A DNA stretch of 18,455 nt from assembly GCA_021443405.1 (NCBI GenBank), contig JABUUA010000013.1:1-18455 (forward strand), in the 5' to 3' direction. The notes below the pieces were generated by a model. It ran no database searches and was not told the origin of the DNA. It saw nothing but the letters and a program-made list of their open reading frames with translations. This DNA comes from Bacteroidaceae bacterium. GTDB taxonomy: Bacteria; Bacteroidota; Bacteroidia; Bacteroidales; Bacteroidaceae. Within the stretch, counting starts at the first letter, position 1. Each line of letters begins with the position of its first letter. This document shows positions 1 to 8,813 of this stretch, one piece after another. The position numbers and the translations under genes were made by a program.

Positions 1-110
1 TTACTGGGCTTCGGGGCAACGAATTGTGCTGTTTTGAGTTTTACCGGACAGCAATAATTAGTAATCTCGTTTCTTTATGCGACGGGAATGTTCCGCCTAT
101 TGGACGGCGA

Positions 111-1775
111 TCACACCTCGGCGTCCTTGTAGAGGAAACGCTTGATGCTCTTCTTGGGAGTCTTTTCAAACTCCTTGTCCATAATGCGGATGCCCACGAT
201 TTGACAGTAGGCGGGAATCACTTGATTCAGATTCTTGCGGTTTTCCTCCATGATGGCCTTCAGGTCGTCTTCCTTCAGGCGAAGCTGGTGGACCTTGTCG
301 GGGTCGGGATAGACAAGGCCGTAGAACTTCTCTCCCTTCTGAATCACCACGCACTCGGCGACGAGGGGGAGGCTCATCAACTTGTCCTCAATCTCTTCTG
401 GATAGACATTCTGGCCGTTGGCGCCGAGCAGCATGTTCTTCGAGCGTCCCTTGATGAAGACGTTGCCCTCAGCATCCATCACGCCCAGGTCGCCGGTGTG
501 GTACCAGCCGTCGGCGAGCGTTTCGCGCGTGGCTTCCTCGTTCTTGTAGTAACCGAGCATGACGTTCATGCCCCTGGCCAAGATTTCGCCCGGAATGTTC
601 TGCGGGTCGCTGCTGTTAATCTTCAACTCCATGCGCGGAGCGGGACGGCCGCAGCTGCCGGGGACGAAGGTTGACCAGTCGCTGTACGAAAGGATGGGGG
701 CGCACTCCGTGGCGCCGTAGCCGACGGTGTAGTGGAAACCTATCTCGTGGAGCAAGTCCTCGATTTCCTTGTTCAGTGCGCTGCCGCCGATAATCACCTC
801 GTAGAACTCGCCGCCCAGGGCCTGCGTCAGACCGTCGCAAATCTTCTTGCGGATGCGCTCGCCCAAGATGGGGGTGTGCATGAGCAGACGCACCTTCGGG
901 TCCTGAATCTTGGGGAGAATGGCCTTGCGCACCACTTTCTCGATAATCAGCGGAACGACGATGATGACGCGGGGCTTGATGTCTGCCAGCGCCTTGATGA
1001 GCACGGAGGGACTGGCCAGTTTGGTGAGGAAGAAGACGTGGACGCCGTGGGTGAACTCGAAGAGAAACTCGAAGGCCATGCCGTACATGTGAGCCATGGG
1101 GAGCATAGACAGCACGCGGCTGCCGGCAGGTACTTCCTTGCCGAGCACTTCCACGCCGAAGTGGCAGTTACTCCACAGCGCGCGGTAGGGAATCATCACG
1201 CCCTTGGAATTGCTGGTCGTTCCGCTGGTGTAGTTGATGATGGCCAACTCGTCGGGCCCGTTCTGGTAATAAGAGATGTGATGCGGGCGGAAGTTTACGG
1301 GATATTTCTCGCCGAAGAGTTTGTTGAGATTCTCGCGGGCGTACTGCAACTTGGGATTGTGGCAGACGAGCAGCGAGTAGTCGATGAGCGAGATGACGCC
1401 CTGCAACTGCGACATGGCCTCGGCGTCGAGGTGCGGCCATACTTTGTCGCCGACAAACAGCAACTTGGCTTCGCTGTGCCGCACAATGTCGTGCACCTGG
1501 TCGGGATGGAACTCGTGGAGGATGGGGACGGCCACTGCACCATAGGTGAGTGTGGCGAAGAAGGCCACGCCCCAACGAGACAGGTTACGACCGCAAAGGG
1601 CGATTTTATCGCCGGGCTGGATTCCTGCCTCCTCGAAAAGGATGTGAAGTTTCTCAATGATGCGCGCAACATCCTTGTACTGGAAGGTAAATTCTCCATA
1701 GTCCGACATTGCGTCCAAGTCCCAATGTTGCCGGATGGAGTCCGCCAACACCTGATTAAAAACGGGTATTTCCAT
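111..1775 (-). CDS. AMP-dependent synthetase/ligase, long-chain acyl-CoA (or acyl-ACP) synthetase-like
   Basis: This 554-aa protein belongs to the ANL adenylating family, which activates a carboxylate with ATP and then forms a thioester, usually with CoA. The family motifs are in order: the P-loop YTSGTTSNSKG at residues 182-192, GYGATE at 352-357, YHTGD at 425-429, the hinge region GRSKNMLL at 443-450, and the C-terminal catalytic lysine region KTPKKSIKR at 539-546. No signal peptide or membrane segment is obvious, so it should act in the cytoplasm or at the inner membrane face. It is close to full family length, somewhat shorter than FadD-type enzymes. A good promoter lies just upstream, so it is probably transcribed separately from the genes to its right. 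The substrate is inferred as a medium- or long-chain fatty acid. Sequence alone cannot separate CoA from ACP as acceptor. Confidence 0.9.
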   Translation of the reverse strand: MEIPVFNQVLADSIRQHWDLDAMSDYGEFTFQYKDVARIIEKLHILFEEAGIQPGDKIALCGRNLSRWGVAFFATLTYGAVAVPILHEFHPDQVHDIVRHSEAKLLFVGDKVWPHLDAEAMSQLQGVISLIDYSLLVCHNPKLQYARENLNKLFGEKYPVNFRPHHISYYQNGPDELAIINYTSGTTSNSKGVMIPYRALWSNCHFGVEVLGKEVPAGSRVLSMLPMAHMYGMAFEFLFEFTHGVHVFFLTKLASPSVLIKALADIKPRVIIVVPLIIEKVVRKAILPKIQDPKVRLLMHTPILGERIRKKICDGLTQALGGEFYEVIIGGSALNKEIEDLLHEIGFHYTVGYGATECAPILSYSDWSTFVPGSCGRPAPRMELKINSSDPQNIPGEILARGMNVMLGYYKNEEATRETLADGWYHTGDLGVMDAEGNVFIKGRSKNMLLGANGQNVYPEEIEDKLMSLPLVAECVVIQKGEKFYGLVYPDPDKVHQLRLKEDDLKAIMEENRKNLNQVIPAYCQIVGIRIMDKEFEKTPKKSIKRFLYKDAEV

Positions 1776-1798
1776 TGCTCAAAATCTAAAATTTTGTG

Positions 1799-1829
1799 CA
1801 AAGTTACAAAACATATAGCACAAAACAAA
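1799..1829 (-). promoter_or_regulatory. Bacteroidetes-type promoter for the adenylating enzyme
   Basis: On the minus strand a perfect -7 box TAACTTTG (1799-1806, fits TAnnTTTG) is preceded by TTTG (1826-1829) with 19 nt between them, the usual Bacteroides -33/-7 arrangement. It sits 23 nt upstream of the ATG at 1775, which leaves a short leader. Confidence 0.6.
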
Positions 1830-1871
1830 AGAAATTGTGCAGAAATCCACGCCCCGACGTAAAATTGTCGG

Positions 1872-2537
1872 TTAATAGTTGCGCTCGCCAAAAATCTTAC
1901 TGCCTATGCGAACGAGGTTGCTTCCGTGGCAGAGGGCGATGGGATAATCGTCGCTCATGCCCCACGAACGCAGAGAAAACGTTTCATCGTCAGGGAAATA
2001 CAATGTTTTGGCCCGGCGGAAGAACCGATTGGCTTCCTCGAAGTCAGCGGCAATGCGGCCCTCGTCATCCGTATTCGTTGCCATGCACATGAGACCCACG
2101 ATGTGTGCATTAGGGCAGTTCTTCCAGTCGCCCGACTGCAGAAAAGCGTCGCATTCGCTGATGGAGAAACCGAATTTTGTCTCTTCTGCCGCTACGTGCA
2201 ACTGCAAAAGACACGGAATCTGCCTTCCTGCGCGCAAGGCTTGTTTATGAATTTCAGCCAAGAGCCGGGCGCTATCGACGGCATGAATGAGCGAAATGTA
2301 AGGCGCAATGTATTTCACCTTGTTGGTTTGCAGATGACCGATGAAGTGCCATTCGATGTCGCTCGGAAGCTCGTCGTGCTTGCGTTGCAGTTCCTGCACA
2401 TGACTCTCGCCGAAGACCCGCTGGCCCGCCTCGTAGGCCTCGCGAATCATCGCTGCGGGATGATACTTCGAGACGGCCACAAGGCGGGCGGCGGTGCCAA
2501 GCTCTGCTTCTATTTCTCGAATGTGGTCGGCAATCAT
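1872..2537 (-). CDS. yggS: YggS/PROSC family PLP-binding protein (PLP homeostasis)
   Basis: This 221-aa protein matches the YggS/YBL036C/PROSC family, single-domain alanine-racemase-fold proteins that bind pyridoxal 5'-phosphate and buffer it rather than catalyse a known reaction. Visible hallmarks are the PLP lysine K24 in AVSKYHP, HFIGHLQTNKVKY at 64-76, EETKFGF at 118-124, SWGMSDDYPIA at 191-201 and the end GSNLVRIGSKIFGERNY, which carries the phosphate-binding residues. Length is typical (about 220-235 aa). Its ATG overlaps the stop of the upstream DUF4494 gene in an ATGA, so the two are probably translationally coupled. It appears to be the last gene of the minus-strand run, since the next gene has its own promoter. 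No clear terminator follows. Confidence 0.94.
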   Translation of the reverse strand: MIADHIREIEAELGTAARLVAVSKYHPAAMIREAYEAGQRVFGESHVQELQRKHDELPSDIEWHFIGHLQTNKVKYIAPYISLIHAVDSARLLAEIHKQALRAGRQIPCLLQLHVAAEETKFGFSISECDAFLQSGDWKNCPNAHIVGLMCMATNTDDEGRIAADFEEANRFFRRAKTLYFPDDETFSLRSWGMSDDYPIALCHGSNLVRIGSKIFGERNY

Positions 2538-3007
2538 GCGTCAGCCGCCTCCTGCTCAGGCTTGTCTTCGGGCACTTTATAGCGATAGATGTCCATGATG
2601 GCGGTCTCGGCCAGACTCACCACAACCCATTCGCCCAAGGTGCCCTTCATAGCTTTCTCCGTATTCTTGACAGCCGTAAAGAAATCCTTGGCCTGCACTA
2701 AGACCGTTTGGTTGGTGCGTTTCTCTGCGCCCGTCTTCTCGTCCAACTGGATGTAAGCCACCACCGCCTTGTACCAGCGGTCATCGGTGGTATCGAGACT
2801 CTCGAAGAGTTCTGCGATGCGAGCTTTCTTGATGTCCGACACTTCAAATTCGCCGCTGACATACGACTCAATCTCAGAAAGGAATCGCTCTTCGGCCTCG
2901 GTGAAGGTGAGAGCATCCACCAAATAGGTTTCGGTTACCTTTTTCATCAGTCCGGTCTCCATAGTCTTCATGAAGCGAACTTTGCATTCAAACCATTGAC
3001 TTGCCAT
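2534..3007 (-). CDS. DUF4494 domain-containing protein
   Basis: This 157-aa acidic, soluble protein has no signal peptide. It resembles the DUF4494 family, common in Bacteroidales and of unknown function. Recognisable stretches are the start MASQWFECKVRFMKTMETG, VTETYLVDALTFTEAEERF at about 24-42, the DIKKARIAELF region at about 59-69, DDRWYKAVVAYIQLDEKTGAEKR at about 75-97 and the end with AIMDIYRYKVPED. The first 147 or so residues look like the domain, and the Glu-rich tail looks disordered. It overlaps yggS by 4 nt and starts 39 nt downstream of the ygiQ stop, so it is probably in the same transcript. The neighbours do not reveal a function. Confidence 0.85.
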   Translation of the reverse strand: MASQWFECKVRFMKTMETGLMKKVTETYLVDALTFTEAEERFLSEIESYVSGEFEVSDIKKARIAELFESLDTTDDRWYKAVVAYIQLDEKTGAEKRTNQTVLVQAKDFFTAVKNTEKAMKGTLGEWVVVSLAETAIMDIYRYKVPEDKPEQEAADA

Positions 3008-3046
3008 AATATTTGTATGTGTTTATTAGTAAATAGGTAGAATAAA

Positions 3047-4951
3047 TTACTTGTGTTGTTTGCGACCGAACAGTCGTTCCGCCAAATCCATGCGGCCCAT
3101 CCGTCGCAGTTCGGCCATGATGCGCTGCCGCTCTTCGGGTTTATACCAGAAGAAAAACATCCGTTGCCGCTGTTTGTCTTGCGACGAACGAGCACTGAAG
3201 ACGGGTTCCAACGTATAGGGATGATAGCCCGTGGCCCACGTTTCGGTGGCGACCGTCATCGGGGTCGGCGTAAAGTCCTGAACCTGTTCCAGCTGAAAAT
3301 CCATGTCTTTCGTCAGCACGGCCAACTGGGCCATATCCGCCGTATGACAGCCGGGATGACTACTGATGAAATAAGGGATAATTTGCTGCCGAAGGTTTTC
3401 TTTGCGGCAGATAGCGTCGAAGATGCCCTTGAATTGCTCGAATTGCTTGAACGGCGGTTTCCGCATGATGTCGAGCACCCGGGCGCTTGTGTGCTCGGGA
3501 GCCACCTTGAGTCGGCCGCTCACATGCTTAGTGATGAGCTCGTGGGTATATTCTTGTGCAGAGCGATTGAGAGTCTCGTCCTTATAATCATGCAAGAGCA
3601 AATCGTAGCGAACGCCGCTGCCGATGCAACTTTTCTTGACTTCCGGCAGGGCATCCACCGCCCGATAAACGTCTAACAAAGGACGATGGTCGGCATGGAG
3701 GTTCGGACAAATCTGCGGATGCAAGCACGAAGGACGCTTGCAAACGCTGCAGGCCTTCCGGTTCTTGCCCGCCATGCAGTACATGTTGGCCGAAGGACCT
3801 CCCAAGTCGCTGATGTATCCCTGGAAATCTTCCATCTGGGTGATTTGCTTCACCTCTCGTAATATACTCTCCTTCGAGCGGCTCGCGATAAATTTTCCTT
3901 GATGAGCCGAAATAGTGCAGAACGCACAACCTCCGAAACAGCCGCGGTGCAGGTTCACGGAAAACTTTATCATTTCATAGGCGCGGATGGTTTTCCCCTT
4001 GTATTTAGGGTGGGGAAGACGCGTATAAGGAAGGTCGAACGAGCGGTCGAGTTCTTCTGTCGTCAAAGGCGGATAGGGCGGATGGACCACGACAAATTGC
4101 CGACCCGTCTGCTGGATGAGCCGCTGGGCCTGCATTTTGTTGCTTTCCTCCTCAATAAATCGGAAGTTCTCGGCACACTTCTTGGGGTCGCGGAGGGCCT
4201 CATCAAATGAGTGTAACACAATGCTGTCCTGCTGCATTTCCAAGGACAACTGGTTGCAGGCGGCCACCGTCTGGGGAATCGCCTCGCCGCCCATGACTGC
4301 TTTCTCGAACGCTCGCCGGCCAATGCACGACTGGCCCAATTCGTCATACGACAACGTTTCGTCGCACGAATGGATGAGCGACATCAACCGGCTGGACAAT
4401 TCGGTCACCGGTTTTTCTCCCATACCATATATAATAAGGTCTGCCTTGGAAGGAATCAAAATACTGGGAAGGTATTTCTCTTGCCAGTAGTCGTAGTGCA
4501 TGAGTCGGCGCAAACTCGCCTCAATGCCGCCCAAGACAATGGGTACATCGGGGTATAATTCCCGCAAAATCTTACTATATACGATGGTGGGATATTCCGG
4601 ACGCATGTCGTGACGTCCATCGGGAGAATAAGCATCTTCGCTACGTAAGCGCCGCGCCGCCGTATATTTGTTGACCATGGAATCCATCGCCCCCGGTGCA
4701 ATGCCAAACCAAAGACGCGGACGCCCAAGTCGTTTGAAGTCACGATAGTCGCCATGCCAGGATGGTTGCGGGATGATGGCCACCCGCAAGCCGTTCGCCT
4801 CGAGGATTCGGCCTATGACGGCCACGCCAAACGAAGGGTGGTCCACATAAGCATCACCAGAAAACAAGATGACATCGGCTTGTTCCCAACCCCGTAACTC
4901 CATTTCCTTGCGGGTGGTGGGTAGCCAGTCAGATAATTGTCGTTGCGTCAT
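3047..4951 (-). CDS. ygiQ: YgiQ family radical SAM protein
   Basis: This is a member of the UPF0313/YgiQ family of radical SAM enzymes, whose substrate is not established. The protein is 634 aa from the chosen start. An N-terminal YgiQ_N region (about 8-310) contains SGDAYVDHPSFG and GGIEASLRR. The radical SAM core has the CxxxCxxC cluster at C338, C342 and C345, and a second Cys group at C392, C401, C404, C409 and C415 in the family segment following GGPSANMY. APEHTSARVLDIMRKPP lies at 484-500, and a C-terminal DUF3362-like tail contains FTPTPMTVAT. The reading frame is open further upstream to an ATG at 5017, but that would overlap the preceding gene by 58 nt. The ATG at 4951 gives the usual family start MTQRQLSDWLPTTRKEMELR and an 8-nt gap after the upstream stop. 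Confidence 0.95.
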   Translation of the reverse strand: MTQRQLSDWLPTTRKEMELRGWEQADVILFSGDAYVDHPSFGVAVIGRILEANGLRVAIIPQPSWHGDYRDFKRLGRPRLWFGIAPGAMDSMVNKYTAARRLRSEDAYSPDGRHDMRPEYPTIVYSKILRELYPDVPIVLGGIEASLRRLMHYDYWQEKYLPSILIPSKADLIIYGMGEKPVTELSSRLMSLIHSCDETLSYDELGQSCIGRRAFEKAVMGGEAIPQTVAACNQLSLEMQQDSIVLHSFDEALRDPKKCAENFRFIEEESNKMQAQRLIQQTGRQFVVVHPPYPPLTTEELDRSFDLPYTRLPHPKYKGKTIRAYEMIKFSVNLHRGCFGGCAFCTISAHQGKFIASRSKESILREVKQITQMEDFQGYISDLGGPSANMYCMAGKNRKACSVCKRPSCLHPQICPNLHADHRPLLDVYRAVDALPEVKKSCIGSGVRYDLLLHDYKDETLNRSAQEYTHELITKHVSGRLKVAPEHTSARVLDIMRKPPFKQFEQFKGIFDAICRKENLRQQIIPYFISSHPGCHTADMAQLAVLTKDMDFQLEQVQDFTPTPMTVATETWATGYHPYTLEPVFSARSSQDKQRQRMFFFWYKPEERQRIMAELRRMGRMDLAERLFGRKQHK

Positions 4952-4959
4952 CTCTTGTG

Positions 4960-5280
4960 CTATTCGGCGGCAGCGGCCGAAGAGACAGCGGTTTCCTGCC
5001 ATTCGAGGAACAGACAAATGAGCTGATGGAGGGCAAAGGCCTTCATGTTGTCGTGGAACAAAACGTCACGGCACAAGCGCAACAAGCGCGCGTCACCGTT
5101 GGTGTTGTCCAATAACGATACGACGTTCAAACGCAATTTATTCAGCACATTTTCGTCCACAATCCCATTGCTGTCGAGTAAATCGCTCAGCAACGAATAG
5201 TCGGCCAGAGTCTGCAGATGCTCGTCGTCAATCTGCATGCAGCGCGACCCTTTGATGTTGGTGATGATAGTATGTGACAT
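4960..5280 (-). CDS. Hypothetical protein, 106 aa, upstream of ygiQ
   Basis: I do not recognise this family. The 106-aa product is soluble, predicted mostly helical and acidic, with Leu-rich segments such as LADYSLLSDLLDSNGIVDE (about 26-44), VLNKLRLNVVSLLD (45-58) and MKAFALHQLICLFLEWQE (79-96). It has no signal peptide or membrane segment. An internal Met at residue 15 (start 5238) gives MQIDDEHLQTLADY and could be the real start. It fits exactly between the amidase gene (14-nt gap) and ygiQ (8-nt gap), which supports it being a real, co-transcribed gene. Helix-bundle proteins this size are often partners or regulators, but nothing here shows that. Confidence 0.72.
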   Translation of the reverse strand: MSHTIITNIKGSRCMQIDDEHLQTLADYSLLSDLLDSNGIVDENVLNKLRLNVVSLLDNTNGDARLLRLCRDVLFHDNMKAFALHQLICLFLEWQETAVSSAAAAE

Positions 5281-5294
5281 ATCTCTTTGTTAGT

Positions 5295-8243
5295 TTATGG
5301 GTTGGTCGTTAATAGAAAGGAAAGCGCAGCGCCCAAGATTCCTCGTCTTACCTCCGTCTCGCGTATCATCTCAAGAGGAAAACCGAACGTGAGGGTCTTG
5401 CCGTCGGCTCCAGCATAAGCCACGGCGGCCGACGTGACGGAGGATGGGTAAGTCAGACAGGTGAAAGCCTCGCTCGTCGGAGTCAAGACACTCACGCGTC
5501 GAGTACTATACGAACGTTCGTTCGCTTCGTGTTCCAAGCTGAATTCGGCGCCCATACCTTGCACCACAGCAGTTGTGTCCGTCAGTAAATGTGGAAACGA
5601 AGGCTGACAATGAAGCGCGGTCTGCAAGAAAGACTCCTGAGACAAGTTGCCAACATCTTCCCCAATATAAGCGCCACTTACGAGCATGGAAATATGATTG
5701 TGCGAACAAGTCTGGATGAAGTCACGCAAGTTCGGAGTAAAACACGGTTGCGAGCTTTGACTATACCCATCAGATCGTTGCGCTCCTAAGATAACGACTA
5801 ATAAATCAGGCAAAGTGGAGCGGAATGTGTCGGCCTCCACTGCGCCGCGAGAACAAGACGAGAAACTTAAAGTGGAATCTGCTGCAATTATATCCTTGCC
5901 ATAACGAGTGGGGAAATCCCACGTATTACCGGCGACAACGAGGTCTTCATACTCGCTCCCGCTATTACCCGAATCGGAAACTGAGGAAAAATCAAATTGC
6001 TTTCCACAAAAACATGGATTCTTCTGATAAACCACACCGGGGTCCTGATTCATGTCGAAGCCTTTCTGCCCAACAGCATGAACAGGCTGAGGGGCTGCCA
6101 TACGTTGGAAACCATTGATGATTAAAGCTTGCCTACCAATCCGCAAGGCGCTAAAGACACTCAGTTCCTCGCTGACCATGCTCTGACCTCCCCGGTTGGC
6201 AGCCGTCACTCGAAAGCGTGTCAGTTTTCCTCGGTTTACGGGCAAGGTAACTTTATTGCTTTCTACGCGTGTTCCGTTGTCGTAACCGAGGTCACCCTCG
6301 CTTTTATATAGAATGTAATAGTCAGGACGTGCTGTGGCCTCTATCTCATCAGGCGTGGCCTCCCAAGACAAGCATACGCTGTCGCCCACAGCATCTAAAA
6401 GAGCAGAGAAATTCTGAACAGGCAACGGTTGTACAATCACTTCCTCCTGCTTGTGCATTTGTGCCGAAAAGCGCAACATACCTTTATAGATGGCTCGGGC
6501 AATTCTGAATTTCTGAACGGGGTCATGTCCTATCAACATATCCGCAAAATTCTGATGCGACAAGGTCTCAAGAATCATACTCGGCATACAGGGCTCACGA
6601 GACTCGCTATAGTTCTTGTCGAATAGCTGCCGCCGATTCCATTGCCCATTGTAATGACGTAAATCGTTATCTACTTGCGTCATCACGATGTCGCACAAAT
6701 CACGCGACGTTAATCTCGATAGATTGCTTGGAAACAAACCTTCGGCCAACCAACCCTCAAAGTCTGTTCTTGTATCCGTGAACTTTCCTGTCGTATAAAT
6801 TCCCAACGTTCCAATAGGAGTGTTGTCTGCCGTTGTCCCGGCATCGCTGTGCACAGCAACGCTCATTTCTATGGGCACACATAAGCCCGTGTCACCGGGC
6901 ATTATGCAAGAACCTGCCGTCACATAATTGGTCATGAGCGAACGAGCATTGATGTCGTCCCCGTAATCGTTGATGCTATTCTTGGTGCTGTAATACTTAT
7001 ACGGCACTCCGTACCACTGAGCCGTATATCGACTTCCTTCCAGATATCGGGAAACACCACTACGGACGGGCGCATGAATACTATCCCATCGCGCTATATT
7101 TCCCATGCCACCGCCCAAACGAACGGCATCTGCGGTAATTACACCACGATAGTTACTTTGATTCGTGAGCACGATACAATTGTCTGACGATTGCCCGGCT
7201 CTGAAATCGAAAGTTCCTAAATATACCCACGTCCCGCCACCTATTTGCTGATTGACGTGAAATTGTGTGTTGATGCCATTGTGTCGGACAATGTAGAGAG
7301 CATCACTCACGCTATTGGGCAACGACTTGTAACTCACATAAACGGCATATTGTCCATCTGCGGGTATGGAGGGAGTCCAAGTAATGGAACTCGTCTGTCG
7401 TTTGCTTGTCTGCGTATCGGCTCCTCTACATGTGCCCATAAGGAAAGGATTGTGTGAGTCGAGATAAACATCCCCCTGGTTATTACCAAACCCAATGCCG
7501 ACATCTTGCCATTCGTAGACTCCGTTCTTTTCAATATATTCTCCCTGTTGCTCTATGCGGTCGTTATCAACGATGACTTCATGCTTGTTCATGTCACGCT
7601 CACGAGGAGTGAACACAATCGCTCCGGCATTCTCTAACATAGGTATAAGAAAGGGGACCACGATTGACTGCGTGAACAAATCCTCCGTAGTGCAGAACAA
7701 GCGCGGACGTTGCCATTTCCAGACGTTCTTCTCAACGTCAAAATACCGTCCATGACTGGCCGACACACTCACGTGGCGCCCTTGTAATCCCGCAGGCGCC
7801 TCAAAAACTGCCGATACAGGTAACACCCATGGATTACTATTGTTAGTAATGTTATTCCAACTGCGAGCGGCCGTAGTTTCTGCATAATCAGCCAGAGGGG
7901 ATAATTCCTCCATCAGCGTGCGATTGGCATATACTTTCAGATTATAAGCGTTATAAGGAGCCGGTAGTAGCTGCGTGATATTGTTGCGAATACTTTGAAT
8001 GGTCTCTTTCGTAAATGATTGAGCAGCAAACGAGCTATTCGCAAAGAGACTGACGCTATGGCTAACTGTATCCACCCGAACCGAGTCGAGTCGGCAGGGC
8101 TCCGTATTACTGATGGCTGGATTATGATAATTGCGAAAAAAATCTGCGAGACGACTTTTTATAATCGTCTCGCCATTATGTTGCGCTGTTATAATGGAGC
8201 AAAAACAGAGAAGAAATACTAACGTTATGGGCTTCCTTCTCAT
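5295..8243 (-). CDS. Secreted N-acetylmuramoyl-L-alanine amidase-like protein with golvesin-type insert and fibronectin-III-like domain
   Basis: This 982-aa exported protein has a signal peptide at residues 1-20 (MRRKPITLVFLLCFCSIITA, then Q). It shows an Amidase_3-like zinc hydrolase pattern spread over a long distance. H164 lies in SASHGRYFD, E187 in CTTEDLF, H465 in VAVHSDAG and E559 in MILETLSHQNFADM, which match the order of zinc ligands and catalytic Glu in peptidoglycan amidases. Between E187 and H465 lies a beta-rich insert (about 230-376, with GQYAVYVSYKSLPNS and ADAVRLGGGMGN) typical of the golvesin C-terminal-like domain, often mislabelled xanthan lyase in Bacteroidales. A fibronectin-III-like segment follows (about 605-700), then an alpha/beta C-terminal domain (about 705-980, with PDLLVVILGAQRSDG and ISMLVSGAYIGEDVG). 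The stop overlaps the start of neither neighbour, but its own ATG overlaps the stop of the PlsC-like gene (ATGA). The likely site of action is periplasm or surface, on cell wall or a related substrate. Domain assignments are from recall of family patterns. Confidence 0.82.
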   Translation of the reverse strand: MRRKPITLVFLLCFCSIITAQHNGETIIKSRLADFFRNYHNPAISNTEPCRLDSVRVDTVSHSVSLFANSSFAAQSFTKETIQSIRNNITQLLPAPYNAYNLKVYANRTLMEELSPLADYAETTAARSWNNITNNSNPWVLPVSAVFEAPAGLQGRHVSVSASHGRYFDVEKNVWKWQRPRLFCTTEDLFTQSIVVPFLIPMLENAGAIVFTPRERDMNKHEVIVDNDRIEQQGEYIEKNGVYEWQDVGIGFGNNQGDVYLDSHNPFLMGTCRGADTQTSKRQTSSITWTPSIPADGQYAVYVSYKSLPNSVSDALYIVRHNGINTQFHVNQQIGGGTWVYLGTFDFRAGQSSDNCIVLTNQSNYRGVITADAVRLGGGMGNIARWDSIHAPVRSGVSRYLEGSRYTAQWYGVPYKYYSTKNSINDYGDDINARSLMTNYVTAGSCIMPGDTGLCVPIEMSVAVHSDAGTTADNTPIGTLGIYTTGKFTDTRTDFEGWLAEGLFPSNLSRLTSRDLCDIVMTQVDNDLRHYNGQWNRRQLFDKNYSESREPCMPSMILETLSHQNFADMLIGHDPVQKFRIARAIYKGMLRFSAQMHKQEEVIVQPLPVQNFSALLDAVGDSVCLSWEATPDEIEATARPDYYILYKSEGDLGYDNGTRVESNKVTLPVNRGKLTRFRVTAANRGGQSMVSEELSVFSALRIGRQALIINGFQRMAAPQPVHAVGQKGFDMNQDPGVVYQKNPCFCGKQFDFSSVSDSGNSGSEYEDLVVAGNTWDFPTRYGKDIIAADSTLSFSSCSRGAVEADTFRSTLPDLLVVILGAQRSDGYSQSSQPCFTPNLRDFIQTCSHNHISMLVSGAYIGEDVGNLSQESFLQTALHCQPSFPHLLTDTTAVVQGMGAEFSLEHEANERSYSTRRVSVLTPTSEAFTCLTYPSSVTSAAVAYAGADGKTLTFGFPLEMIRETEVRRGILGAALSFLLTTNP

Positions 8244-8791
8244 AAACCGGTAGTGAATTGTGCTGGATGTTTTCCTTGAAATGCCTCGAAGTATTTCTTG
8301 ATTTCACACATTTCTTCCTCAACATTCCCTGTAGGCAGTATGCTTTTTGTACAAACGATGCGCTTGTTTTTATAGTCCATTCCATATAAAAGGATGGGAA
8401 TTTTTGCTTTTAAGGCAATATAGTAGAAGCCCCGTTTCCAAGTAGGTTGGAGTTTGCGTGTGCCTTCGGGAGTGATGCAAAGTATAAACTTATCACGACT
8501 AATGGCGGCATCTGCCAGTTGGTCGGTCAGGCTTGTCTTCTTACTTCGAAATACGGGAATGCCTCCCATTTTCCGAAACAAGGGACCCAAAGGCCAGAAG
8601 AACCACTCCTTTTTCATTAGGAAATTGCCTTTTATCCCCATGGCGTGACTGTACAGCTGACCGTAGAAGAAATCCCAGTTGCTCGTATGGGGAGCAAGAG
8701 CAATTATATATTTCGACGGTTTCTCAACCGTGTCCACTATCTGAAAATGCAGCACACCAGTCAGCAACCAGTGACAAAAACGTCTAAACAT
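8240..8791 (-). CDS. PlsC-like 1-acyl-sn-glycerol-3-phosphate acyltransferase family protein
   Basis: This 183-aa member of the PlsC/LPLAT acyltransferase superfamily transfers acyl chains to a lysophospholipid or similar acceptor at the inner membrane. The HX4D catalytic motif is HTSNWD at 35-40, and the substrate-binding PEGTR motif is at 108-112. FRKMGGIPVFRSKK at 72-85 is the usual middle block. It is short compared with PlsC (about 240 aa) and lacks a long N-terminal membrane anchor, with only a modest hydrophobic N-terminus (FCHWLLTGVLHF). It belongs to the compact subgroup common in Bacteroidetes, whose acceptor is often not known; it may act on ornithine or glycine lipids or on phosphatidate. 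Its stop overlaps the amidase start by 4 nt, so translation is probably coupled, and it follows the 90-aa unknown by 22 nt. Confidence 0.87.
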   Translation of the reverse strand: MFRRFCHWLLTGVLHFQIVDTVEKPSKYIIALAPHTSNWDFFYGQLYSHAMGIKGNFLMKKEWFFWPLGPLFRKMGGIPVFRSKKTSLTDQLADAAISRDKFILCITPEGTRKLQPTWKRGFYYIALKAKIPILLYGMDYKNKRIVCTKSILPTGNVEEEMCEIKKYFEAFQGKHPAQFTTGL

Positions 8792-8813
8792 ACTGATAAG
8801 ATAGGCCTAACAA

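Noticed and set aside
1..60. Short minus-strand frame ending in TAA at the left edge
   Set aside because: It is bounded by an upstream stop, has no ATG and encodes about 19 residues, so it is not a supported gene end.
24..674. 216-codon plus-strand open frame opposite the adenylating enzyme
   Set aside because: It lies over well-conserved ANL motifs on the other strand, and its translation has no recognisable domain.
732..1862. 376-codon plus-strand open frame with many His and Val residues
   Set aside because: It is the antisense of the adenylating enzyme, whose motifs are intact. The length comes from GC-rich codon use.
1853..1875. Possible terminator after yggS
   Set aside because: Only a 5-bp stem (CCGAC with GTCGG) and no T-tract after it.
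4952..5017. Longer YgiQ start at 5017
   Set aside because: It would overlap the upstream gene by 58 nt and add residues unlike the family start; ATG 4951 fits.
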